The notes under the pieces: generated by a model
Told to the model about the DNA's origin: nothing
The model's input: only the letters and a program-made list of their open reading frames with translations
The model's database searches: none
DNA from: Heliocidaris erythrogramma
Lineage: Eukaryota > Echinodermata > Echinoidea > Camarodonta > Echinometridae
Direction: 5' to 3'
Assembly (NCBI GenBank): GCA_025617745.1
Contig: CM046870.1
Coordinates: 24,657,501 to 24,721,500, forward strand
Length of the DNA: 64,000 bases
Made by a program: the position numbers and the translations under genes
Shown: one piece after another, positions 26,261 to 38,200 of the stretch
How positions within the stretch are numbered: position 1 is the stretch's first letter
Layout of the letters: each line of letters starts with the position of its first letter

Positions 26261-29200
26261 GTACTCACGTATATTGGGTATACAGGGATGTGCCGCTGGG
26301 AAGGGTGACTTTTTGAAGAAAGATCCTTAGACATGGGTCCCCTTTTCATTAAAAAGATCCTTAGACATGGGTCCCATTTTTCCCCAAAAAATCCTTAGAC
26401 ATGGGTCTCTTATCCCGGCTCTTGTCATTTGTTTCATTCCTCTCTTTTCTCCCTCATTTGTCCGGGATTTTCGGGACATGGGAAGGATGAGGAATTTCTT
26501 TCAGATGCGTCAAGCAGATACAGACTTTGAACGGGCGTGATATTACTTCACGTTCATTTAAATTCCCGAAAGATTTGCAAAAATATTTTATTCTGCAAAT
26601 TTTCCCTTTAATGAGGATTCCATTTCGCAGACTGCAATATGTGATCACCTCAGCCTATGCCTCAGTTATTGCTGTAATATGATTAATGTCTGGATTATTA
26701 GGGGGTTTTATCGTGACTCATTGGTGACAACTTACGCAGGTTTTCTAGATTGCATTTCTTTGTCATCGTTTGTAATCGTAGAAAATTCAGCTGTTTTTGC
26801 ATGGGCAGCTGATGTGATGAAGAAGAATGATTTAGCCAGATGCATTTATAGTGCACTGTGCATTTACAGTGTGCAAAACATAGATCATTGTATGCTGAAT
26901 TCGTTTTAAATGAGGTGCGAAGTGATTTGTAAGAATGATGAGAATTAGGTTCACATACTTATTACACTAGCAGCCTTTTAGCCACAGGAGTATAACTCTC
27001 CCTGGATTTATTTCACAATTGTAATTTAAGATTGTTTATGTGGGAGAGGTTTTTGGAAACATCCTCTCAAAAAACAAAGAATTAAAAGAAAAAGAGGAAA
27101 AAATACTGGTAATCAAATTACACTTCATTTTTAAGTACTTAAACAGCAGGATTCTTTGTTTCATTTTTATACAAATTAACAACTGTTTTCTTAAAAAAAG
27201 AAAAGGACCTTTTATTGCTAAATGTATCTGTTTTTGACCTCATGAAATTGATTTGTTTATTAACTTCTAAATTAAAATAAAATCATTCCTGACAGTAATA
27301 AGAAAAAAAATATTGATGTAAAACCAAGGTAAAATTTAGTTTTATTTGGATAAATAGAGGATATAGGATTCACATCACTATTTGTATCTTTCAGTCACTG
27401 ATGTACGTACATATAGGTGGAATATTTGCTTTTTGTAGAGTAATAGTGTGTGAATATCAAATCACAATCCATTGCCCCTTGATTTACATGTATGTTTATT
27501 ATCTCATTTGGGGGAGAGAGTTATTGGAAAATTAAAGAGGAAAAAGAGGAAATAGCTATTATATTTTGTAATGTTCACAAATAAAACTATACGTACATGT
27601 AATTTGAAATTCGAATCAAGAGAGATATACATGTACATGTAGGATAGCTATTAGAAGGTTCTACAGTGGAACCTCACTATATAATGAGGACCTTGGGACC
27701 ATGAAAACTACCTTGTTATATCAGGAATCTCCTTTATATCAAGATAAACTAGAAAGGCCGTCAAAGGCGGCAGACCCACGCCTTAACCCAATAGGTTTTG
27801 TTTTGTTGCGATTATTTTTGTAAGCAGTAGCCATTCAAAGGGGATAACAAGAGGCACATCTCCCCCCCCCCCCAATAAATTTTGCCATATCCAGGTCATA
27901 GCTTTGTGTGTCTCCACCCTTGAAAAAATTCTTCTGAAAAAGATATTTTATTATTGAAACATCCCTCCCCTAAAAGTAATTGATTAGACATGTCAGAGAG
28001 CGTGGCGTGGTGAGAAAAAAAATGTTAGCAATTTGTATTCAGTGTTCAGTCATGTAAGTGTTAGTAAATGTATTCATGTTCTATCTTTAAATTACATTGC
28101 AATTGGGGTTGTTGTTTTTTTTTCATCGGGCTTGGATAAAATAAATATGACGACAAAATAAGTTGGATCTCGACTTCAAAATGCATGCGAGGCACAGAGC
28201 TTACTCACTCAGCTCAGTCACCACCCATCAACAAAGTCAAAGTGGATACTGGCGTGCATGTATTCGGCGAACCTCGATCAGCCACCAAATTTTGCAAATC
28301 CACACAAATTAAAAAGAAATACAGTGTTTGTATATATTTTACAACTACGAAATCCACTCAAACAGACATAAATGAGTTATAAACTAACTCAAATCTCAAA
28401 TGACAGGACCGTTATAACCCAAAGAAAAAAGTTCAATCCTACTACAGTCAGTAAGGCACAGGCACTGTACTCCCTGGGGTTATGTACTCCCTAGCCCGAC
28501 CAGATCGCCGTCACTTCGCGACAGCGCTGTGTATAGTTATGTACGTACAGCTAGCTACACAGCCCACTCACTCAGATCAACACACGCGAACGCTCGCGAG
28601 TGCGATAGACTCACTCACGTCGAACAAACTCACCAGATTTTCACCGAAAACAATTAAAATCACGTACTACACGTCCACCAGGATAAAATAAATCACAAAA
28701 ACTTCCACAACAAAGTGGAAAGAACCGGGGAAAATAAACAGAAATGCACAGAAGATAAGAAATAGAGGAGAAGCCGTAGGGGTAGGGTAGCCTGAATCTA
28801 AATGAATTTGTAGTTAAAAAAGGTATCGCGCGCAATCCCTTGTTGCTGGGATACGTTGGCTTTGAATATTCATTGCAGGCTCGTACGGATTTTGATTAGA
28901 CATGTCAGAGAGCGTGGCGTGGTGAGAAAAAAAATGTTAGCAATTTGTATTCAGTGTTAGTCATGTAAGTGTTAGTAAATGTATTCATGTTCTATCTTTA
29001 AATTACATTGCAATTGGGGTTGTTTTTTTTTTCATCGGGCTTGGATAAAATAAATATGACGACAAAATAAGTTGGATCTCGACTTCAAAATGCATGCGAG
29101 GCACAGAGCTTACTCACTCAGCTCAGTCACCACCCATCAACAAAGTCAAAGTGGATACTGGCGTGCATGTATTCGGCGAACCTCGATCAGCCACCAAATT

Positions 29201-32200
29201 TTGCAAATCCACACAAATTAAAAAGAAATACAGTGTTTGTATATATTTTACAACTACGAAATCCACTCAAACAGACATAAATGAGTTATAAACTAACTCA
29301 AATCTCAAATGACAGGACCGTTATAACCCAAAGAAAAAAGTTCAATCCTACTACAGTCAGTAAGGCACAGGCACTGTACTCCCTGGGGTTATGTACTCCG
29401 ATCCCTAGCCCGACCAGATCGCCGTCACTTCGCGACAGCGCTGTGTATAGTTATGTACGTACAGCTAGCTACACAGCCCACTCACTCAGATCAACACACG
29501 CGAACGCTCGCGAGTGCGATAGACTCACTCACGTCGAACAAACTCACCAGATTTTCACCGAAAACAATTAAAATCACGTACTACACGTCCACCAGGATAA
29601 AATAAATCACAAAAACTTCCACAACAAAGTGGAAAGAACCGGGGAAAATAAACAGAAATGCACAGAAGATAAGAAATAGAGGAGAAGCCGTAGGGGTAGG
29701 GTAGCCTGAATCTAAATGAATTTGTAGTTAAAAAAGGTATCGCGCGCAATCCCTTGTTGCTGGGATACGTTGGCTTTGAATATTCATTGCAGGCTCGTAC
29801 GGATTTGAAGTGAAATGGCAAATAATGGGTCTAAAAGTCTTCTAAAATTCATAAACCTGAAATAGACTTTTGGTGAGACGAAGTAATGAGTGTTTTGATT
29901 GGCCAAAATATTTCTGCATCTGCAGGCGAAGTTTGGGGTCATCAATCTTTCTAGTTTCTTTCCTGTCACTATCTGAACTGAAGTTCCTATACTTTACTAC
30001 AGGGTCAAAACTTCAAGGTCACACAGAATGTGCAGGGGTCAACCAATCATCACCAAAATCTAATCGATTCTTTCCTGTCACTTTCTGAACATTCCCTGAA
30101 AATTTGGTGCAAATCCGTTCACCCGTTCTCTTGTTATCTTGTACACAAACAAACAAACAAACAAACAAACAAACAAACAAACAAACAAACAAACAAACAA
30201 ACAAACAAACAAACAAACAAACAAAAAAAAACAAACATACGGAGCCCTTTACATAACCCTGCCGATTTCATCGGCGTGGGTAAAAATCAAAAGAACATAA
30301 AGACCTGGGACCAGCAAAATTACCTTGTTATATATGAAAGGAATCTTGTTATATTGGAGCTCTTTATAACGAGTTCCCACTGTATAAGATTAAAAAAAAA
30401 AAGAAAGGTTCTTGATGATGGTTGGACTTCAGTCGCTTGCTCTCTTACCCTTTTACGATTTTTATATTGTTTATTTAGAGCAGGTTGATGCAAATGAGTG
30501 AGTGGCACTCAAAACTGACAGGTTGTCCAGAACTATCTATAGACTCCCCCTTGACCCTACGCTTATTCCTAACCCTAACCCTATTTCAAAAACCCTAACC
30601 CTATTTCAAAAACCCATCGGAGCCCAAGGTTTACCCCTATGATTTTGAGGAAGTGAAGTCCCGAGCAAATATCGCTGATAACAATGTTGAATCATCCATT
30701 CATGGCAGTCAAGATAACTTGGTTGTCTTCTGTTTCATTGTTTCCTTGTTTTGTTTTGTTTTGTTTGTTGTAGCCTCACAGTCCAACAACAGGTTTCCCT
30801 CCGCAAGAAGATCCGAATGTACCCCGCGGTTGGAGAGTGGAACGGACCATCACGAAAGACCCTGTGTTTATCAACGAGTTCACATCAGAAAAGGTATAAT
30901 AATCCATTTTCTTGTTTGTTGTTTTGTTGTTGGTACATGTTCATGTAACATGTCACGTTTTCATTGCCATTTATTTGTAAACAATAAATAATAGTTCATC
31001 AATTATATAACACATATGAAAGTGAATGGAAGGGAAATAAGGGCAGTACCACATTTGTTGTAGCCTACCTGTTTCATACTCTGAATGGAAGTACATGTAA
31101 ATGAATAGCGCCATCTTGTGTTGGTTTTGGAATGATAGGATCCTGGATGTGTATAATGTCATATTTATATTGCAAAAGTTATTGAGTCATCCAGGGGTGT
31201 TATTATTGTGATACTGAGCAGTTTTGTTTTTACTTGTGATATATTTATCAATCAATATAATTATAGTATTCATTAATTTTCAGTTAGTGCATGTGTAGAG
31301 GTTAGCGGTAAAGTTAGTACAGGATCAGAAGTAACGTAGGATGTTTTGACTGTATATTGTGCATTCTGTTCAACAATCAATTAGTGGTTATCACTTTCCT
31401 TGAAATTCTCATGTTGTATTCAAGAGTTAAACTAGACTTTGCTCTGTAGTATCTAGGGAAAAGACTAATATAAATATGAAAAATATAACATCAAAACTGT
31501 CTGTTATTATGGGAATCATGGCCTTTATTAAGGGAATCATCCCCAACAGGCCATTGGCCTTTATGATTTCCCCACTTTTTTTTAAATTTTTGAACATGGG
31601 AACATGTACAGTATGCATTCAAAAAGGGTGGAAACAAATATGAAATCAAATTAAAACTTAATGGGTCACTAAAATAAAAAAATAATTGCCCATTTTTCGT
31701 AGGAAGGTGTCATCAGGAGCCAAAAAATATCCATCACACAATTTTTTATGCATTCAGTCATATTTTATAATCATTTGAAAAGTATATTTTTGCTGATTTA
31801 CACAGTCATAAGCCCCGCCCCTAAAAAAAAACCATCGAAGCGACATCGTGATCACGTGATCTGTGACGCATGAAAAGTAAGGGAAAATATTCCACTAACC
31901 TATACCGTGCGCGCCCGGAGGCCCCCGGCAGGCCCAGCCCGGTGCCGAGCATGATATTCACCGCATCGGCCATTTGCATTGCGTATTTTCGCGGTTTAAT
32001 TCCTCACAATAACTTTGATTTTGGGACACAGTTTCATCAATAATGCCTAATCGGTGTATAGTTGCGGGCTGTAGCAAGACCCCTAAAGATGGTGTAAGCC
32101 TACATCATTTTCCTAAAGATGAAAATCTACGGAAATTGTGGGTCGCAAATGTAAAGCTCACGCGGGCAGAGTGGCAAGGGCCGGCCAAGTGAGTGGAGTA

Positions 32201-35200
32201 CAATCTGCAGCGATCACTTTGCCGAAGATGATTTTGAGCATCCTGGCCTGTATTCCGAATTTGGCATGAAGAGAAGGATAAGCTAGCTAAAAGATTCAGC
32301 TATTCCAACGATCAGACTTGGAGTCAAGTCTTCTAATCTGTTTTTCAACAACAGCTGCAGCAGCTTCACCCGTAGACCGAAAATTCTGTCTCTCGCTCGT
32401 TAGCTAAGACGACCTAACGAACGAGAGACAGCATTTTCGGTCTACTTCACCCGTAACTCCAGGGAGCTCCAACGCGTTGGAGCTCCCTGGAGTTACTTCA
32501 CCCACGGCCCTTCACCGTATTCTGCGAGGGGTTCAAACATATAATATGGTCGAATTTCCCCTTGCCACTCGAGCTTCTTTGCCTTCGGGGTCTGAAATCA
32601 TCTGCCAGTAAATCAGAGTTCGTATCTGCATGGCTCAGAAAAGTCCTCCAACTCGGAATCGCGGGCACTTTTCCTCTCTCTATATATAAGTTACTCGAAT
32701 TCAGCCAAAATCTAAGTCAGTACTAATGTACTATGTAAAGCGAAGTAAAAAAAACCGTAAGTGAAATAAACAAAACAAAAGCGTTCACCAGTCGCTATGT
32801 ACGAGGGGAACATAGTCACTGCCGTACTAAAGATGACTGTGTAGGACATTGTACAATCATACAGACGCATAAAACGGCTGTGCACGCGTTTATGACCAAT
32901 GCAAAACTTTCGTTCGGCAAGCTCAGATGGATGAGAACATTGTTCAAAAGAAAAGCTAAAAAACAAAACAAGAGCTGTATATTTGGGCAAAAGCGTTTTC
33001 TGATCTTGTAGAAAATATATTGCTAATGATTATTCACTCCTAAGATTATATTGATTAATTTCCTATTTTCATAAATTGTCCGTTGAACAGAGGGGTCAAA
33101 TACCGCATTCTGTGTACAATATTATATGCTGCAGCCTGCAGATCTTGTGCCTCTTACTTTTCATACGTCACTTAGGGGTTAGCCAATCAGCTCACGAGTT
33201 TTAAGGAACGGTCCCAAAACCTCTACTTTTCCCCTTTTTCGCCAAAAACGAGACATAATTTGGACAATCGATTGGCAGATTCGTGATTAGAAGGCAAAAC
33301 TACATGTACATGGAAAGAGCACCCATTTTTTCTCTAATTTAGTCAACCTTTAATCACATTTGGCTTAAAATGAGTTCTGCATTACAGCATACATGTATAT
33401 TGTACCTGTAGTAAGATATACACCTGTAGGCGTGTGATATATGCATACTTGATGTAAAAATGATTTCCTCATATTGCTTTTATGATATATGATACCACAC
33501 TGTAAATTGCCTTGTTTACATCAGCAAACTAACTCTGAGGGAATCTTCTTGCCAAGATGATGTTTTTACAACCATGCAACGAAAATATGAAAGCTTAAAG
33601 ATAAAGTTGAGTTTTGGTCATGAGGTTGAATTGTGAAAGAAACTGTCTTAAAATAATTGGGAAAGGTTAGTCATGTCTACAGAAGAATTGGTGTATATCG
33701 TGAGGTTTTGAAATCATCAAAATGATAAGAAACTGACCCTATATCGCTGAAAAGCACATGCACTGCATACAGAAACGGGTATATGGGACTGCACACCCAT
33801 TTGGCATGAATGTTTGACCCGAAAATTTCAGCTATTTATAGTCATATTTTGAGTATGAGCGCATTTGAAGAGATATCCTATTCTGGGGACATTTCTGCTA
33901 TAATGTTCTTCCAAACTGACATAAAAGGAATGAGAAAGCTCAAAAATTATTTTTCACCTTTCCCAGAAACCATTTTTCCCTTTAAAGGTTGAATGGAGAT
34001 TTCTGACATTGCATTTCATGAGAAACTGTCCAGAAATTGTTCTAAATCATTGAACATCTAAATCATTGAACATCTATATCATTGAACATGCAATCAAATG
34101 GAAATCTAATTTTATAGCAATTTGCGCTGATGGAAAGCAGAAAAACCAGAAATTCAAATTGGCCAAAGTATGAAAGATTGCATTGTGAACAAACCCTCAT
34201 TAAAATATTTATGGATAGAGACCTGCTCTAAGCACCAATAGATACTGATTGATAGAGGCAACCGATACGACGCTCCAATCCCTTTAAATTAAAGTAATTA
34301 CAAATTACTATCTCTGCCTTGAACCTTAAGGACCATATGCAACTCCATACTCTTCAAAAGACTCTTCATCCCATTTCCTGGTCTCCAAGCTGTGTGCAAG
34401 GCGATAGCGTCCAATCTATTCTTGATTTTTTTTTTTTCCATAGTGGTATAAAGCGACTCCGACGGATGGAGAGCCTTACTATTACAGCGAGGACAGGTCA
34501 CAAACACGCTGGGAATTACCTATGGTAAGTGTTCAGTGATTACTCTTCTATATTGCCCAGTTTAGATCTTAAGACATTAATAATTTTGATCATGATATTA
34601 TACAGTGTCTGGCAACTATGCTTTTTGCAGCTGTAAGGGTTGTATGACACCTGCTCCATCCATGGTCAATTTCCTTCTCTAACTGAGATCCCTAACCGTA
34701 ACCCTAAACCTAACCTTACCTAGACCCAATAGCATCCCTAACCCTATACGTATAAAACCTGGAGCAATGGTCACAGGAGCAAGTATCAGATCTCCCCTGT
34801 AAAGAACTTGATTAACATTAGTCAAAGACATTATCTGTTGAATATGCAATTATGGGGAGGTTATGAATTTAGCATGATAAGGAAGTAATTGTACATCATA
34901 GTTTTGATCATACACTGTGAATAGTGACTTCACACTTCCCGCCTGTAATAACTTAATAACTTAAATTAGTCTAGACTTTCACATGTTGAACAGGAAATTT
35001 GTTGAGTATGAAATACAGGTGTATTATGAACTAAACATGAAAAGGAAATGTAGAGAAATAGCTGCAGTTTGCTCTGTCTAGTATCAATGCTCTGTATCTC
35101 GTTCTTAATATTCTCTTAATATATTCATGATTGTTTCGTTTCTCTGAAGCATCCATCTTTGGTGAATGTGTCATCGTTGATGACAACAAATTTGAGGAAC

Positions 35201-38200
35201 CCGTTTCAGAATGAACAGATCTAGTTTGTCGTTGTTGATGAGTGATGTATTTAGCTTAGACTGTTGGGTGACAGTGACTAATGGTATGATTCAAATGTAT
35301 GCAAACCATGGGTTCATGGAGGGTAGAGAAAGACAGAGACGGAGACAGAGAGAGAGAGAAGGAGAGAGAGAAAGGGGTATTGAATGTAAGGGGGAGAGAA
35401 AGTGAGGAAAAAAGAAAAGAAAGAGGGAGAAGGGGATAGAGAGGGAGGGAGAGAGAGAGGGGAGGGGTATATAGAGGGAGAGGGAAGAAGAGATGGGGGT
35501 ATTGAATATAAGATACTGAAAGAGGGGAGAAGGGGGAGATAGAGAAAGAGAGAGAAAGAGAAAGAAAGAGAGGAAGGGGATATAGAATACAAAAGGGAAA
35601 AGAGAGTGATCATTAGGGAGAGAGATAGAGAGGATTAGGAGAGAGAGAGAGAGAGAGAAAAAAAGTTAAATATAAGAGTAAGTCATACAGAGAGTAATTT
35701 CAGTAAATCGAAAGAAACAGTGTGAGAGGGAAAGAAAACATACATGTGAACGTTACTTTGTTGTTTGGTTTAATAGGGTATTGCAAAATTTGCATAGCTT
35801 TGTGAGGTTGAATGAAACATGATATTTCATAACTACTGTAGCTCTCAATTCACAACACATGTATTACATGTATGCAAATTCATATTTATGGTCTGTTTGG
35901 ACCCACTTGGGTGTTAAGTCCCGTCATTGGTACAGAGTTAACGCCCTTCTGGCTCCAAAACGGACGATATTGGAAAAGATTCAAAGACACGAAATAGCAT
36001 CCACTGAGAGCCAGAGGAAAATGGCTGTAAAATGACAGCGGTCAACGCCCATCGCCCATCGGTCTTAGCAGACAACTAATTAATGGACAACATAGGGAAG
36101 GGATATACGTGAATAGAAAACAACAGAATAAGCAGCACAAAATTAGAGAGAGAGAGAGAGAGAAGGAGAGAGAGAGATTTTTGAGATTTTTAAAGGAAAA
36201 TTGAGATTCAGAAAGAAAATGGCTGAAGAGGGGGAAATATGTGCATGTTGGCTGCGTAGAGCCAGAAAAATGTTAACTCATTTCATTTAACATAGAGTTA
36301 ACGCCCTTCTGGCTCTCAACGGACGATGCACATGTATATAACCTTCAAAAAAGTGGCAAGTGCGCACTTGAGATACATGTAGACCCGTGAAATGGCTTTT
36401 CCAGATTTGTTGCAAATTGGATCATGATCGTCCTATCATTACAGCCACAATCGAAGTGTGAAATTGTCTCTGCTTCAGGATTTTCCCCCAGACAAAATGT
36501 TTTCACCTATTAAAATAACTGCATGACTGCTGTATTAATATGTAGGCCTACAGACTTCAGCAGCGTGAATCATTGCACATGCTGCTCTTGAACTCTTTTG
36601 AATGCTTCAAGGAAAACATACCATCCAATTTCCTGTATTAAGTGTCTTAGGGCAACACATTAATTACATTCTCAATCACTACATTCCTACTTGTACAGCT
36701 ATGTAGTCCCACAAATTGAACTTCAAGCAGGAGAAACTGCAATTGCTTGTAACATAAAAAAGGAAACATTTTACTATATGTTCTTTCGTTTTTAGCATCC
36801 TAAGAAAGGTATCCATCGATCAGTTCACCCATGTATAGGTACACAGTTATTTATGCTCTGATTGACACAATCAATTATAGAACAGAAAGCATTAATTCAG
36901 AATTTTCGATTAAAAAGGGAACAGTTTTGTTTGTTTGTGTTTTTAAAGAAAATTTAGCTGAATGTATGCATCTTGGCTGGAACAGGATTGTTCTGGGAGT
37001 TCTTATTGGCATTGGAAAGTCAAGTGGTGACCTTATTCTCTTTGTTGTTCAAGCTAGCTGCCCCCATTGTTTTGAATGAGTGGGACTGAATCATACTATG
37101 CTTGGTATGTCTGGGAGACATCATGGCAGTGTGAAGTCATCAAAAGGGGATCATTGCATTGCCATGTTGAGGATTTGTCTGAGAATAGGGTGTGTCCCCA
37201 CTGATGAGTGATTTCAATCCAAATGCATTTTTGTGCACAGTGTTTGGATGTTCCTTGGTTACATGTAATATTGTTATCCCTATTAAAAAAACTATTTCCA
37301 TAGACCTTTAGAAAAAAATAATTGGGTGTTAATATGCAACACCAAATAATTGTTTAAACAACATCAGTGTTACATTGTACTGATTTGATTCCACTAATAC
37401 AACCTCCCCCCAAAAAGACAAAACAAAAACAAACAAAACAAAACAAAACAAACAAAAACAAAAACAAAATCATTGAATTAACAACACAGAAACAAAAACT
37501 AAACCAAAAGAATCGCAAATTGATGCTGAGTGGTGTTTAGTCACTTATTTCGTAGGGTTTATACTCGAGGTGATTTTTTTTTCAGGCACGTGGTGGATAC
37601 TGTGTTCACTTTCATCCTATTTCTTGAGCTGCCAACTTTTCTGATCCATTGTTCTAAACATGGCTCCTAAGATTCCTTTGTTCTACGTGATCATAAAATG
37701 CTAGACAAATATACATGTATGTTATGAAGTCCATTTAGGCAAACCTCTTTGCTGTAGACATTTTTGTTTCGCTTTCGGCATCAGATACCATGCTTAATAG
37801 CACTCGGGATATTGTCTTGACCAAATAAGGTCATGAAAATATGATGAATTAATATACTTTTCTCTTTGCCCAACTACTTGGTTTGTCCTTGCTATATTTT
37901 TTATGATGTTTATTTGACCCTGTGTTACCTCCAATTGACGTCAATCAATTTGCCATATGTTGACATTTTGTATTTGTTTTTTTTGTTTTTTCACAATATG
38001 AATAAACAATTTGCACAATGTGAATAAACTATTGACTGTGTGCTGCCCACAGCCCATATACAGTACGTGCATATCTTTTGTCCGAAATTTAGGGAATTCC
38101 CCTCTCTGATCAATGTCATAGATTTTGGTGGTTGAAAGAATGTTTGTTTTTCTTTGAAAGTGATGTTAAATCAGCAAAAAGGAAGGACAGTGTATTTGTA

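Larger units (their letters stand above)
27662..30384. mobile_element. TA-flanked mariner/pogo-like repeat carrying nested insertions
   Basis: The left end TACAGTGGAACCTCACTATA and the right end (GAGTTCCCACTGTA) are inverted, both with flanking TA. The left flank reads GACCTTGGGACCATGAAAACTACCTTGTTATAT and the right side resumes GACCTGGGACCAGCAAAATTACCTTGTTATAT, showing that material between about 27750 and 30290 was inserted into, or lies between, two halves of the repeat. The inserted part has GGCGTGGGT-type inverted ends, a 912-bp tandem duplication and a (CAAA)n array. Confidence 0.5.
31662..33349 (+). mobile_element. TTAA-flanked element carrying a THAP remnant (Kolobok-like candidate)
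   Basis: TTAA sits at both boundaries (31658-31661 and 33350-33353). The ends are imperfect inverted repeats over about 35 bp: TTAATGGGTCACTAAAATA against TTAAAGGTTGACTAAATTA read inward from the right. The interior has a GC-rich promoter-like stretch (31850-31960), a broken THAP-domain frame from 32043 and two strong palindromes. THAP domains plus TTAA targets are features of Kolobok transposons. At about 1.7 kb it lacks a recognisable catalytic region, so it is a deleted copy if the call is right. Confidence 0.45.

Noticed and set aside
28185..29291. 65-codon frame present in both 912-bp units
   Set aside because: Conservation is explained by the recent duplication; there is no family match, splice signal or translation context.
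30566..30615. Telomere or chromosome end
   Set aside because: Only a few ACCCTA-type units, mixed with other sequence, inside an intron with genes on both sides.
32187..32210. GTGAGT donor and CTGCAG acceptor inside the THAP remnant
   Set aside because: They would define an intron of about 22 nt, too short for an animal spliceosome; a four-base duplication explains the frame break better.
32712..32990. 92-codon minus-strand frame inside the THAP element
   Set aside because: Some segments look protein-like, but there is no recognised domain and the element is degraded; not strong enough to call.
35149..35217. Possible exon after CTCTGAAG
   Set aside because: There is no usable donor after it, and its reading frames meet stops or no protein-like sequence.
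36794..36812. 13-nt microexon candidate between TTTTTAG and GGTATCC
   Set aside because: Length is not a multiple of three and would break the frame between 34524 and 44151.
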